In this document: positions 26,088 to 34,665 of the stretch, one piece after another | Numbering within the stretch: position 1 is the first letter of the stretch | How the letters are laid out: each line of letters begins with the position of its first letter | Assembly (NCBI RefSeq): GCF_900142365.1 | Contig: NZ_FRAP01000002.1 | Location: forward strand, 1 to 64,000 | Length of the DNA stretch: 64,000 bases | Reading direction: 5' to 3' | Source: Pseudonocardia thermophila | Lineage (GTDB): Bacteria; Actinomycetota; Actinomycetes; Mycobacteriales; Pseudonocardiaceae | Notes under the pieces: model-generated | The model's input: only the letters and a program-made list of their open reading frames with translations | The model's database searches: none | Told to the model about the DNA's origin: nothing | Made by a program: the position numbers and the translations under genes

Positions 26088-26686
26088 CCGGTCCGACGTC
26101 GCCGGATCTGAAGATCATCCTCGCGAGCACGCGCCCCGGCCGGGTCGGCTTGCCCGTCGCCCGCTGGGTCGAGGAGGAGGCCCGCCGGCACGGCGGCTTC
26201 GCCGTCGAGCTGGTGGACCTGGCCGAGGTCAACCTGCCGTTCATGAACGAGCCCCACCACCCGCGGCTGCGGCGCTACGTCCACCAGCACACGCGGGACT
26301 GGAGCGAGAAGGTGGCCGAGGCGGACGCCTTCGTGTTCGTGATGCCCGAGTACAACTACGGCTACAACGCCGAGCTGAAGAACGCGATCGACTACCTGCA
26401 CCACGAGTGGCAGTACAAGCCGGTCGGCCTGGTCAGCTACGGCGGTGTCTCGGCGGGCACCCGGGCCGCTCAGATGATCAAGCAGGTGGTGACCACCCTC
26501 AAGATGGTTCCGCTGAACGAAGCGGTGTCCATCCCGTTCGTCCGGGACTTCCTCGACGAGGAGTCGGCACTGGTCCCGAACGGGGTCATGCAAGCTGCGG
26601 CGACGGCCATGTTCGACGAGCTGGCCCGTGTCGAGCGGGCGCTGCGGCCGCTGCGGCTGGCCGCAGCGGCGGAGACGGCTGCCTGA
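26084..26686 (+). CDS. NADPH-dependent FMN reductase family protein
   Basis: 200 residues of the flavodoxin-like NAD(P)H:FMN reductase/chromate-reductase group. The phosphate-binding loop STRPGRVG is at residues 15-22 and the second flavin contact is in PEYNYGYNAELKNAID. It may supply reduced flavin to an oxygenase or reduce quinones directly. The GTG start overlaps the aldehyde dehydrogenase stop. It ends 11 nt from the convergent GntR gene. Confidence 0.93.
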   Translation: MTGPTSPDLKIILASTRPGRVGLPVARWVEEEARRHGGFAVELVDLAEVNLPFMNEPHHPRLRRYVHQHTRDWSEKVAEADAFVFVMPEYNYGYNAELKNAIDYLHHEWQYKPVGLVSYGGVSAGTRAAQMIKQVVTTLKMVPLNEAVSIPFVRDFLDEESALVPNGVMQAAATAMFDELARVERALRPLRLAAAAETAA

Positions 26687-26697
26687 GCACGCCCCGC

Positions 26698-27486
26698 TCA
26701 GCGGCGAACGCCCATGTGCTCCTCGAGGGCCTCCTGATGGCGCTGCAGGGCCGTGACCAGCTCTGCGTGGTCGCGGTCCTGCAGCGCACGGGCGATCGGC
26801 TCGTGCAGCGCGATCTGGGCGCCGAACTCCTCGCCGGTGAGCCACGGTGGCGCCTCACCGGCGACGATCCACCGCTCGTACGCCTTGGTCACCACGATGT
26901 CGTGGACGCTCTCGAAGACGCTGGTCAGGTAGCGGTTCCCGGCGAGCCGGACGTAGGCGACGTGGAAGTTGGTGTCGGCCGCGATCCACTCCGATGCGCT
27001 GCCCCGGGCAGCCCGCAGCCGCTGCAGCGCCTCCTCGATCCCGGTCACCTGCAGCTGCGGCTTCGCGGTGATCAGGTCCGCGGCGGCGAGCTCGAGCAGG
27101 TGCCGCATCTCGACGGCCTCGTCGATGCTGTCGGGCTCGAGCTCGATCATCATCTGCACGCCGGTGCCGACGGCCGTGGTCGGCTTGCGCAGGACGTAGG
27201 CGCCGGATCCCGGCCGGATCTCGATGAGGCCGGTCACAGCCAGGCTGCGCAGCGCCTGGCTCACCGTGGGGCGGGAGCTGCCGACGAGCTCGGCGAGCTT
27301 GCGCTCCGACGGGAGTCGGGCGCCGATCTCCAGGTCGTTCTCGACGATGTAGTCGCGCACCTGCTCGGCGACGCGGTCCGCGATCCGGCTGACCGGCTCC
27401 ACGTGGAAGCTCCGCCGGTAGTGCTCCTCCTTCTCCCGGCGGACGGCCGCGGCGCGCTCCGCCTTCGACGGCACGCGACGCGTCAT
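26698..27486 (-). CDS. GntR family regulator (FadR/FCD subfamily)
   Basis: 262 residues. The winged HTH spans about 35-105 (RIADRVAEQVRDYI, GARLPSERKLAELVGSSRPTV, GLIEIRPGSGAYV), after a basic N-terminal tail of about 30 residues. The C-terminal FCD helical domain has the metal-type residues D-x-x-x-H in ADTNFHVAYV and histidines in LHEPIARAL. The ATG at 27486 was preferred over a GTG six bases upstream because AGGAG has a 5-nt spacing to it. It faces the alcohol/aldehyde oxidation operon tail to tail and is its most likely regulator, with an acid intermediate as effector (inference). Confidence 0.93.
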   Translation of the reverse strand: MTRRVPSKAERAAAVRREKEEHYRRSFHVEPVSRIADRVAEQVRDYIVENDLEIGARLPSERKLAELVGSSRPTVSQALRSLAVTGLIEIRPGSGAYVLRKPTTAVGTGVQMMIELEPDSIDEAVEMRHLLELAAADLITAKPQLQVTGIEEALQRLRAARGSASEWIAADTNFHVAYVRLAGNRYLTSVFESVHDIVVTKAYERWIVAGEAPPWLTGEEFGAQIALHEPIARALQDRDHAELVTALQRHQEALEEHMGVRR

Positions 27487-27712
27487 CGACACTCCTCGAT
27501 CATCGGTGGGGCCCGCGGCCGATGCTATCCGTGCGGTTGCGCAGCCTGGGTGGCCGTCCCGGCCGGGAGCGGGGAGACTGCACCCGAACGGAAGCGCTGG
27601 CTCACGACGTGTGCGGACCGAGAACTCGATGCGTTGCAGGCGCTCCCAGCGCCCTACCGGGCAGTATGATCGTCCCTGTGCGGACCATCACCCTGCGCCG
27701 AGGAAGCCGCCG

Positions 27713-28651
27713 GTGACCGAGCTGATCGACAACAGGCACCGGGCCGAAGAGGCCGGGCCGATGCTGCGGCTGCACGAGGCCGCCGGGCACCTCATCCGCC
27801 GCGCCCAGCAGCGGCACACCACGCTGTGGACCAGGCAGTTCGCCGACGATCTGGATGTGACGGGCCCGCAGTACGCGCTGATCAGCGCGATCGCCGTGGG
27901 CGAGGGCATCGACCAGCGCACGGCCGGTGAGCGCGCGTCCCTGGACAAGTCGAGCACGGCCGACGTCGTGGCGCGGCTGGAGGGGCGGGGCTGGCTGCTG
28001 CTCGCCCGCGATCCCGACGACGGACGGCGCAAGGTCCTGCGCCTGACTCCGCTCGCGCGGGCGGCACTGACCGAGGTGACGCGGCGCGCGCAGCTGGTGC
28101 AGGAGCAGCTGCTGGAGGCGGTGCCGGCGAGGCAGCGCAAGTCCTTCGTCGACGCGCTGCGCCTGGTCGCCTACGCCGGGGACGTCCCGCCGCCGGAATC
28201 CCCGCAGAGGGCCGTGCTGCCCCTCCGCGACGCACCGGGGCACCTCATCCGCAGGGCCCAGCAGGTGCACACGGTGGCGTGGGGGATCGAGGTCGGGCGC
28301 ACCCTCACCGCGCCGCAGTACGCGGTGCTCAGCGCGCTCTGGGCACACCCGGAAGGGATCGACCAGAGCACGGCGGGCGAGCTCGCGTCGCTGGACAAGT
28401 CGAGCATGGCCGACGTCGCGCAGCGGCTCGTGCGGCGCGGCTGGGTCGCCCGGGAACGCGACGGGGCGGACGCGCGCAGGCGCGTCCTGCGGCTCACCGA
28501 CGCCGTCCGCGACGAGCTGCTGCACCTCACGCCGGCCGTCCTGCGGGTGCAGGAGCGCCTGCTCGCGCCGCTGTCGCCCGCTCAGCGCAAGGCGTTCATG
28601 AAGGGCTGCCACGCCCTCGCCTACGCCGACGATCCGGATCACGCCACGTAG
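27713..28651 (+). CDS. Tandem MarR-MarR transcriptional regulator
   Basis: 312 residues, twice the usual MarR length. Two complete MarR modules repeat with an offset of about 150 residues: GHLIRRAQQ (25 and 176), PQYA (52 and 201), TAGE-ASLDKSS (70 and 220) and RRVLRLT/RKVLRLT. Each has its own winged HTH. MarR proteins normally bind DNA as homodimers, so this may fold as a single-chain dimer. The GTG at 27713 has GAGGAA upstream and follows a divergent 226-bp spacer shared with the GntR gene. The target and ligand are unknown. Confidence 0.92.
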   Translation: MTELIDNRHRAEEAGPMLRLHEAAGHLIRRAQQRHTTLWTRQFADDLDVTGPQYALISAIAVGEGIDQRTAGERASLDKSSTADVVARLEGRGWLLLARDPDDGRRKVLRLTPLARAALTEVTRRAQLVQEQLLEAVPARQRKSFVDALRLVAYAGDVPPPESPQRAVLPLRDAPGHLIRRAQQVHTVAWGIEVGRTLTAPQYAVLSALWAHPEGIDQSTAGELASLDKSSMADVAQRLVRRGWVARERDGADARRRVLRLTDAVRDELLHLTPAVLRVQERLLAPLSPAQRKAFMKGCHALAYADDPDHAT

Positions 28652-28689
28652 TCGGTCGCCCCGGCCCGGGCGGCTCCAGCTGCCAGCTG

Positions 28690-28930
28690 TGCTGTACCTC
28701 CGGCCCGTCCGGAGCAGGGTGCGGCGGCGGGCGGCGATCTCGCCCGCGGACAGCGGCTCCACCGGCCCGAGCTGCCGCGCTGCCGTGAGCGCCCGGGCGT
28801 TGCGCGCCAGGTACACGCACAGCCGCACGGTGTTGGCCAGGTCGGTGCCGACCGCGACGGACCCGTGCTCGCGCATGAGCACCACCCGGGCCGAGCGCTC
28901 GGGCGAGATCACGGCCCACGGCGCAAGCAC
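28690..28930 (-). pseudogene. Class II aldolase/adducin family fragment
   Basis: About 80 codons resemble the C-terminal part of class II aldolase/adducin proteins: ISPERSARVVLMREHGSVAVG, then DLANTVRLCVYLARNARALT and PLSAGEIAARR. The intact family is about 220-260 residues. The N-terminal two thirds, with most metal-binding histidines, are missing, and an in-frame stop lies just upstream. The frame continues past the homologous part into sequence antisense to the MarR gene. It is a decayed remnant; the identification is from motif memory only. Confidence 0.5.
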
Positions 28931-29182
28931 GAGCGGTGAACGTCACGCCGGTCCCGTCACGCGGTACGGGCGCGCGGTCGGGGAGCGGTTCTGATCTGGA
29001 GAGGAAACCGGAGCCGCGCCTGGACCCAGGATGTTCGACGCGCCAGCGCGGGGTCTGTGCGCACCAGCTGCCTCCCTGGTGGCGAGGCTGACTGCGCTTC
29101 GTCCTCGGCGCCGACCGACATGGGGCTGGGTACGTGCGAACCCGGGCCTTGCGCAGTGACCAACTCACCGATCTGCGACGCC

Positions 29183-29213
29183 GGCCCCTGACCGCAGCCG
29201 GGAGTCAGGGGCC
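29183..29213 (-). terminator. Terminator hairpin of the secreted hydrolase gene
   Basis: GGCCCCTGAC and its perfect complement GTCAGGGGCC enclose an 11-nt loop, 22 nt downstream of the minus-strand hydrolase stop at 29236. Confidence 0.6.
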
Positions 29214-29235
29214 GCTCGCCGAGGCGTGGCCTGCC

Positions 29236-30258
29236 CTACTTCTGCTGGGAACGGATCCAGGCGTCGATCGCGTCCTCGGTCTGCGGGGCCGTCGGGTGCA
29301 GCGCGAGGTTGTGGCCGGAGGTGGGTTCCACGTAGACGTCGAAGCTGGCCGCGTTGGCGTAGTAGCGCGACTCGCTCTCCCGGATCGAGGCTTCGGTGCA
29401 CGGTTGCAGCAGGGCGCCGCAGAAGAAGTCCTTCCCGCCCATCGCGAGCAGGACCGGGATCCTGATCCGTGAGGCGGGCGCCGTTCCCGGTGCCAGCTCG
29501 GTGATGCCACTGGCCAGTTGGCCGGCGGCCATGGCGGACTTGTGCGCCTCGTCGTACTCGATCACGGCCGGGTCCGCGGTGTCGGAGTACACGAGATCTC
29601 CTCTCGCTCCCGGGCGGGACGTCAGGTAATCGCATCCGTAGCCCTTGGTCACGGGATCCAGACAGGCCGGGTAGGTGATGTCGGTCGCGAACGAGACAGG
29701 GGTCCGCGCGCTGAACGGCACGTGCAGCAGGCCGGTGACCACCAGCCTGTCGGCATCGTCGTAACGGCCCGCCTCGTTGACGGCGATGGCCGATCCGAGT
29801 GAGTGGCTGACCACGGTGACGTCGTCGTACAGCGACGAGGCCCAGCTGATCACCTGGTGCAACGCATCTGCGCCGTGGGAAACGGTCGTGGTCAGGCCGA
29901 AGGGGCGGTCGGTCTCGCCCACCCCCAGACGGTCGTAGGCGAAGGTGGCGTAGCCGTCAGCCAGAGCGTGCTCCACGTACGAGAGCTGGTCGGAGTTGAT
30001 CGGCCAGTCCCAGTACTGCCGTGTGTAGGTCCCGCCGTGCGCGAGGACCTGGATGCCGCGGACCTCACCCTCCGGGACGCACAGCGTGCCCGCGACCGTG
30101 TACTGGCGACCCGCGACCTGAACCGGTAGTCGCTGCTCCGTGCAGCCGGTCGGGGTGTCGGCGGCCGCCGCGACGGCTGGTGCGGCAACGCAGCACGACA
30201 GCACCGCACCCAGCACTGCCACGCCACGGGCGACGGCTCTACGACGTGGTTCCCGCAT
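29236..30258 (-). CDS. Secreted alpha/beta hydrolase
   Basis: 340 residues. A signal peptide (residues 1 to about 32: basic start, hydrophobic core, AVAAAAD cleavage region) indicates secretion. The oxyanion region is VLAHGGTYTRQYW. The nucleophile serine is in VVSHSLGSA, where the first elbow position is serine instead of the usual glycine. The acid is likely D in GGKDFF and the histidine is in SGHNLALH. Four or more cysteines could form disulfides. The ATG at 30258 follows AGGAGGACGG. It stands alone with its own terminator. Ester or lipase-like activity is expected; the substrate is unknown. Confidence 0.92.
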   Translation of the reverse strand: MREPRRRAVARGVAVLGAVLSCCVAAPAVAAAADTPTGCTEQRLPVQVAGRQYTVAGTLCVPEGEVRGIQVLAHGGTYTRQYWDWPINSDQLSYVEHALADGYATFAYDRLGVGETDRPFGLTTTVSHGADALHQVISWASSLYDDVTVVSHSLGSAIAVNEAGRYDDADRLVVTGLLHVPFSARTPVSFATDITYPACLDPVTKGYGCDYLTSRPGARGDLVYSDTADPAVIEYDEAHKSAMAAGQLASGITELAPGTAPASRIRIPVLLAMGGKDFFCGALLQPCTEASIRESESRYYANAASFDVYVEPTSGHNLALHPTAPQTEDAIDAWIRSQQK

Positions 30259-31026
30259 CCGTCCTCCTCATCTGACCGGCCTGGCGCTGCAATGGACTCT
30301 GCGGCGATCCGGGCCGAAGCCGGCATTTCTATCGCGCGAACACCGCGCGTCGGATGAATGCTGGAGCCAACGAGTGTGCTGCGCGGAGGTTTCGGGAACA
30401 TTTCCGCGAGGTACCCGATGGTGTATTCGTCGGGAATGAAGGCAGAATACGCCGCGAAGGACGATAATCGGCGGCCGTTACGTGCGACGTTAACTGCTGA
30501 TGCGTCACGGTCTCGAGGCTGGGTGCCGGCGGGTGAGATGGCGGGGTCAGGGGTGGGGGATCGGAGGAGCCACCGCAGTGGCACGGCGACGTGCGCGTAG
30601 GCCGGGTCCTAGCAGCACCGAGGCGCTACCACCCGAATTCTGCAGATCGCGGCCATGATGCGGGAGGTGGAGGGGTAGATCAACCGCGCTGGGCCGGGCG
30701 AGGTTGTGCGCTCGGGGTCTTGACGCCCGGCGCCGTCTGGCCGCGGTTGGCGAGGTTGCGCACCCGCCCCCACCGGCAGTGACTCGATGCCGTTGTCGGC
30801 CATCTTCTGATCGAACCCGGGTGCGCTCGTCGGAATCGAAGAGTTCGGTGGCGTCGGCGGTCGCGGTGACCTGCTTCTCGTCGATCTTCCCGGCGGCGTG
30901 CGGCGAGCGGACGTAGTCGAGTCCGTCCTGCAGATCCCGGGCGACGCGGATCCGTTCATCGGCTTCGGTGGGCGAGGTCTGCAGCGCGAGCCCGAATCCG
31001 CGACTGGCCGTCGCGAAGTGCTGGCG
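30259..31026. other. 768-bp region without a supported gene
   Basis: The first 350 bp are less GC-rich than the surroundings and probably hold the promoter of the secreted hydrolase; no clear -35/-10 pair or palindrome stands out. From about 31020 down to 30780 one minus-strand frame reads like coding sequence (TSPTEADERIRVARDLQDGL, then SPHAAGKIDEKQV) but has no start, and its end is arginine-rich. This looks like a fragment of a lost gene of unknown family that abuts the metallophosphoesterase stop. Confidence 0.5.
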
Positions 31027-31866
31027 CTAGACGCCGGCGCCCGTCATGGCCTCGATCGTCTCGGCGATCGCGGGCACGTCGGCGGAGTGCAGCTGAGGCA
31101 TTCCCGGCACCGTGCGGAACTCGGCGCTGACCGCGCCCTCCGCGACGACCCACTCGACGAAGCCCAGCTCGTGCCGACCCTCGATCCGGTCGTCCTCGGC
31201 GGACAGGTACGCGGTGGCCGGCGCCCACACCTCGATCACCGTGCCGCGCGGCACGGCGCGGTAGCGGTGCAGGTGCCCGCAGCCGACGGCGCGCAGCTCG
31301 GTGCGGGCCAGCAGGGCGAGCAGGCGGTCGCGGGCGACCGGCCCGATGTCGGTCTGGTAGCCGACCGGCTCCTCGGTGACCTGCCAGACCGGCTTGTGCA
31401 GGAACAGCAGCACCGGCACGCCGGGCCGCAGCTCGCCGACGGTCTGCTCGAGCCAGCGCCACTGGTCGGCCTCGCGCTGCAGACCGGAGCCGAGCAGCTC
31501 GCTGTCGATGCCGAGGAGGGTGGCCTCGTCGGAGTCGTGGCGCCAGTGGTCGGGCCCGAACACGGCCTCGTGGGCGGCGACCCGCTCGTCGGTGGTGACC
31601 AGGCCCGCCCAGGCGCCCAGCCCGGGCATGCCGACGTCGTGGTTGCCGGGAACGACCAGGAGCGGCGCCTCGATCAGGTCGAGCAGCTCGCGGGAACGGG
31701 CGCGGTCCTCGGCCACGTCGGGGTGGAGGAACTGGATGTCGCCGGTGTGCACGACCAGATCGGGGCGCACCTCGGTGTTGAGGTGGTGGGCGAGCAGCCG
31801 GAACCCGTCGACGGTCGGGCCGTCGGCGGCGGTGAGGTGGGTGTCGGAGATCTGCGCGATCTTCAT
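31027..31866 (-). CDS. Metallophosphoesterase (calcineurin-like)
   Basis: 279 residues, with all five metal motifs of the family: D8-x-H10 (ISDTH), GD in HTGDIQF, GNHD in VPGNHDVG, a later histidine in FLHKP, and GHLH in VGCGHLHRY. It hydrolyses a phosphoester; the length and order resemble CpdA/Icc cyclic-nucleotide phosphodiesterases, but the substrate is not proven. The ATG at 31866 starts directly with the first strand. It lies downstream of the tyrosine phosphatase gene and a small tandem repeat and is probably co-transcribed. Confidence 0.94.
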   Translation of the reverse strand: MKIAQISDTHLTAADGPTVDGFRLLAHHLNTEVRPDLVVHTGDIQFLHPDVAEDRARSRELLDLIEAPLLVVPGNHDVGMPGLGAWAGLVTTDERVAAHEAVFGPDHWRHDSDEATLLGIDSELLGSGLQREADQWRWLEQTVGELRPGVPVLLFLHKPVWQVTEEPVGYQTDIGPVARDRLLALLARTELRAVGCGHLHRYRAVPRGTVIEVWAPATAYLSAEDDRIEGRHELGFVEWVVAEGAVSAEFRTVPGMPQLHSADVPAIAETIEAMTGAGV

Positions 31867-31873
31867 GCGGCTC

Positions 31874-31923
31874 CTCGATGGCTCAGTGGGCTCGATGGCC
31901 AGTGGGCTCGATGGCTCAGTGGG
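31874..31923. repeat. Three tandem 16-17-bp units between two phosphatase genes
   Basis: CTCGATGGCTCAGTGGG occurs at 31874-31890 and 31907-31923, with a one-base-shorter copy at 31891-31906. The unit at 31907 contains the stop codon of the tyrosine phosphatase gene (31916-31918), so the array is a duplication of that gene's 3' end. It fills the whole spacer to the metallophosphoesterase start. Confidence 0.85.
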
Positions 31924-32746
31924 TGAGTGCGGTGCGGAGGTGCTCGATCGCCTCGGCCGGCGTCCCGTGCCGGATGAGGTAGGCGCGGGCGCCGCGGTGC
32001 TCGTCGGCGAGGAAGCGCAGCATCGCGGCCATCGACTCGGGGCGGGCGCCGCGAAGCGTCTCCACGCCTTCGTCGGTGGCGGCGGACGCCGCGGGAAGGG
32101 TCGCGAAGAACGCGGGCGTGAGGTGGTCGCCGGTCAGCGCGTAATCAGCGACCACCACGTCGTCGGGCACGCCGATCGCGGAGAGGACGAGCGCGACCAC
32201 CACGCCGGTCCGGTCTTTCCCGGCCGCGCAGTGCACCAGCGCGGGCAGCGCGCCCGGGCGGGCGAGATCGGTGACGATGCGCGCGAGCTGCGGGCCGCGG
32301 TGGCGCAGCATGCCGATGTACAGCTCGGCGAGCCGGTCGGGCGCACCGAGCACGTCCGCGGTCACCAGGGGGCGCGGGCGCAGCGGGCGGTGCAGGACGG
32401 CCGGGACGATCGCGTGCAGGCCGGTCGGCTGCGCGTCGAGCTCGGCGTCGTCGCGCAGGTCGATCACGGTCCGCAGACCCAGGGCGGTGAGGCCGTCGAC
32501 GGTGCGGGGTGCGTCGGAGCGGAACAACCGTCCCCACTGGGTGCGGGTGCTCCCCGCCGGGTAGTCGCCGATGTCGCGCAGGTTGGCGGTGGCACCGACG
32601 GTGATCCGGCGGTGCGGGACAGAGAGCGTCACGCCCTCATTCACGGCGACGAAGGTGACGCCCGACGCCCCGAGCAGGTGAACGCCGGGCGACCGGGAGC
32701 GGTCGAGTCGCGTCCGGCGCGAGAGCGATGTCACACCCGCGGCCAC
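31916..32746 (-). CDS. Tyrosine-protein phosphatase family protein
   Basis: 276 residues as given. The PTP loop is HCAAGKDRTG (Cys nucleophile, Arg seven positions after the start of the loop), in the bacterial low-specificity Tyr/Ser phosphatase class with the N-terminal NLRDIGDYP and WGRLFRSDAP segments. These may act on phosphoproteins or phosphoinositides. The start is uncertain: GTG codons at 32746, 32734, 32641 and 32632 are possible, none with a strong ribosome binding site. The family motif begins about 14 residues after 32632, so the first 38 residues may not be translated. It is divergent from the hydrolase at 32785. Confidence 0.88.
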   Translation of the reverse strand: MAAGVTSLSRRTRLDRSRSPGVHLLGASGVTFVAVNEGVTLSVPHRRITVGATANLRDIGDYPAGSTRTQWGRLFRSDAPRTVDGLTALGLRTVIDLRDDAELDAQPTGLHAIVPAVLHRPLRPRPLVTADVLGAPDRLAELYIGMLRHRGPQLARIVTDLARPGALPALVHCAAGKDRTGVVVALVLSAIGVPDDVVVADYALTGDHLTPAFFATLPAASAATDEGVETLRGARPESMAAMLRFLADEHRGARAYLIRHGTPAEAIEHLRTALTH

Positions 32747-32784
32747 CCGTGATCGATGAGAGGTTCGTCGCGAAGGGAGGCAGG

Positions 32785-33717
32785 ATGATCGACTCTGCCC
32801 ACGACCCTGCCCGTGACTCTGCCGGCGACACTGCCCGTGACGGCGAGTTCGCCCTGCTCCACGAGAACGCCGAGGAGGCCGGGATCGCCTGGCCCGGCCC
32901 GCCCGCCGTCCGCCGCGTGAGCAGCGAGGTCGACGGCCGTCGGGTGAGCGCGCTGCTGTGGGGCACGGCGCCGCCGCGGATCGTCTTCCTGCACGGCGGC
33001 GGGCAGAACGCGCACACGTGGGACACGGTCCTGCTCGCGCTGGGCGAGCCCGCGCTGGCGGTCGATCTGCCCGGGCACGGCCACTCCGACTGGCGCGAGG
33101 ACCGCGACTACATGCCGAGGGCCTCGGCGGAGGCGGTCGCGCCGGTGCTGCGCGAGTGGGCGCCGGGGGCGGAGCTGGTGGTCGGCATGTCGCTGGGCGG
33201 TCTCACCGCGATCCGGATCGCGGCGCGGCACCCGGACCTGGTGCGCCGGGCGGTGATCGTCGACGTCACCCCGTCCGCCCACCTGCGGCATCGATCGATG
33301 ACGCAGCAGCAACAGGGCACGACCGCGCTCACCCGTGGCCGGCGCACCTTCGCGACCTTCGAGGAGATCGTCGAGCGCACCGCAGCCGCCGCGCCGCACC
33401 GGTCGCGGGCGAGCATCCGCCGCGGGGTCGTGCACAACACCCGCCGCCTGCCCGACGGCCGCTGGGCCTGGCGCTACGACCGCAACGCCGGGCCGCGCGA
33501 CTTCTCCCCGCTGTGGGCTGATCTCGCCGCCACGACGTGCCCGCTGACGCTGGTGCGCGGCGGGGCGTCCGCGTTCGTCCCCGACGAGGACGCCGCGGAG
33601 TTCGTCCGGCGGCGGCCCGACGCCCAGGTGCGGGTCGTCGCGGGCGCCGGGCACGCGGTGCAGAGCGACGCCCCGCTGGAGCTGGCCGACATCGTCCGGG
33701 CGGCGCTCAGTCCTTGA
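32785..33717 (+). CDS. Alpha/beta hydrolase
   Basis: 310 residues. The oxyanion motif is FLHGGGQNAHTWD. The nucleophile is S in VGMSLGG (GxSxG), with the acid after LVRGG and the histidine in GAGHAVQ. The start at 32785 follows GGGAGGCAGG. The N-terminus carries four tandem tetrapeptides (DSAH DPAR DSAG DTAR) encoded by four 12-bp repeats at 32791-32838. The 3' end overlaps the convergent MDR gene by 11 bp. The substrate is unknown. Confidence 0.92.
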   Translation: MIDSAHDPARDSAGDTARDGEFALLHENAEEAGIAWPGPPAVRRVSSEVDGRRVSALLWGTAPPRIVFLHGGGQNAHTWDTVLLALGEPALAVDLPGHGHSDWREDRDYMPRASAEAVAPVLREWAPGAELVVGMSLGGLTAIRIAARHPDLVRRAVIVDVTPSAHLRHRSMTQQQQGTTALTRGRRTFATFEEIVERTAAAAPHRSRASIRRGVVHNTRRLPDGRWAWRYDRNAGPRDFSPLWADLAATTCPLTLVRGGASAFVPDEDAAEFVRRRPDAQVRVVAGAGHAVQSDAPLELADIVRAALSP

Positions 33718-34624
33718 CGTCCAGCACGATCTTGCCGGGGATGCGCCGGTCGAACAGCGCATCGGCGGCGGTGGCGACCTCGGTCCACGGGCCGCGCCAA
33801 CCGATCTCCGGCGACAGCCTGCCCTTCTGCACCAGCGACACGAGCAGTGCCAGGTCCGGGGCCGGATCGGTGACGTCGCCAGCGCTGTGCAGGGTCTTCG
33901 ACCGGCCCAGCGCGAAGAACGCGTTGGTCTCCAGCGTGACCGGCTCGTTCGACGCCCAACCGATGCTGTGCAGCTGCCCGCCCGGGGCGAGCTTGTGCCA
34001 CGCCGCCATCAGCGTCGGGCCGCCGACGGTCTCCAGCACGCCGTCGACCTGGCCCTCGACCGCGTCGACGGAGGTCACGACCTCCTCCGCGCCGAGCGCA
34101 CGCAGGGCCGGGGCGTTGTCCGGGTCGCCGCTGACGGCGACCACCGACGCTCCGCTCAGCGCGGCCAGCTGCACCGCGCAGCGGCCGACGCCGCCGGAGG
34201 CGCCCGTGACCAGCAGGCGGCGCCCGAGCACCGAGCCGAGCGAGCGCAGCACCCGCAGGGCGGTCAGGCCGACCATCGGCAGGGCTGCCGCGTCGACGAG
34301 ATCGACCTCGTCGGGCACGACGGCGACGTTGTGCACCCCGAACGCGACCCGGCGCGCCCACGCGCCGGGGCCGAACGCAACCACTCGCGAGCCCACGGCC
34401 GGGCCGGAGCCGTCGGCGGCCGCATGCACGACGGTGCCGGCGGCGTCGAAGCCCAGCACCATGCCGGGGGCCTGGTAGCGCAGGTAGCGCAGCTCTCCGT
34501 AGTTCGCCGACGCGTGCGCGACCTCGACGACCACCTGGTCCGGTCCGGGCTGCGGGTCGGCGACGGTCGTGAGCCGGATCGCGCCGGGGGCGTCGGGATC
34601 GGCGACGAGGGCCTGGTTCGGCAC
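33707..34624 (-). CDS. Zinc-free MDR oxidoreductase
   Basis: 305 residues, slightly short for the family. The Rossmann loop is TGASGGVGRCA; no zinc-site cysteines are present. The best match is quinone reductase/enoyl reductase-like proteins. The GTG at 34624 follows AGGGAG. It ends inside the 3' end of the convergent hydrolase gene. Its promoter region (34625-34697) carries the same TTGAGAGT element seen next to the tetR gene at 35474, so it is probably part of that regulon. Confidence 0.92.
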   Translation of the reverse strand: MPNQALVADPDAPGAIRLTTVADPQPGPDQVVVEVAHASANYGELRYLRYQAPGMVLGFDAAGTVVHAAADGSGPAVGSRVVAFGPGAWARRVAFGVHNVAVVPDEVDLVDAAALPMVGLTALRVLRSLGSVLGRRLLVTGASGGVGRCAVQLAALSGASVVAVSGDPDNAPALRALGAEEVVTSVDAVEGQVDGVLETVGGPTLMAAWHKLAPGGQLHSIGWASNEPVTLETNAFFALGRSKTLHSAGDVTDPAPDLALLVSLVQKGRLSPEIGWRGPWTEVATAADALFDRRIPGKIVLDVKD

Positions 34625-34665
34625 GGGTGCTCCCTACTCGATCACGTGACGGTCGAGACGAAAGC

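Larger units (their letters stand above)
28652..29235. other. Region without an intact gene
   Basis: 584 bp between the MarR gene and the convergent secreted hydrolase gene. It holds a class II aldolase fragment on the minus strand (28690-28930), then about 250 bp (28931-29180) with no recognisable coding or regulatory signal, and the hydrolase terminator hairpin at 29183-29213. Confidence 0.6.

Noticed and set aside
30358-30600. Possible 80-codon gene in the gap before the secreted hydrolase
   Set aside because: No ribosome binding site, no known motif, and its composition drifts to Arg/Gly/Ser at the end; it lies in the likely promoter region.
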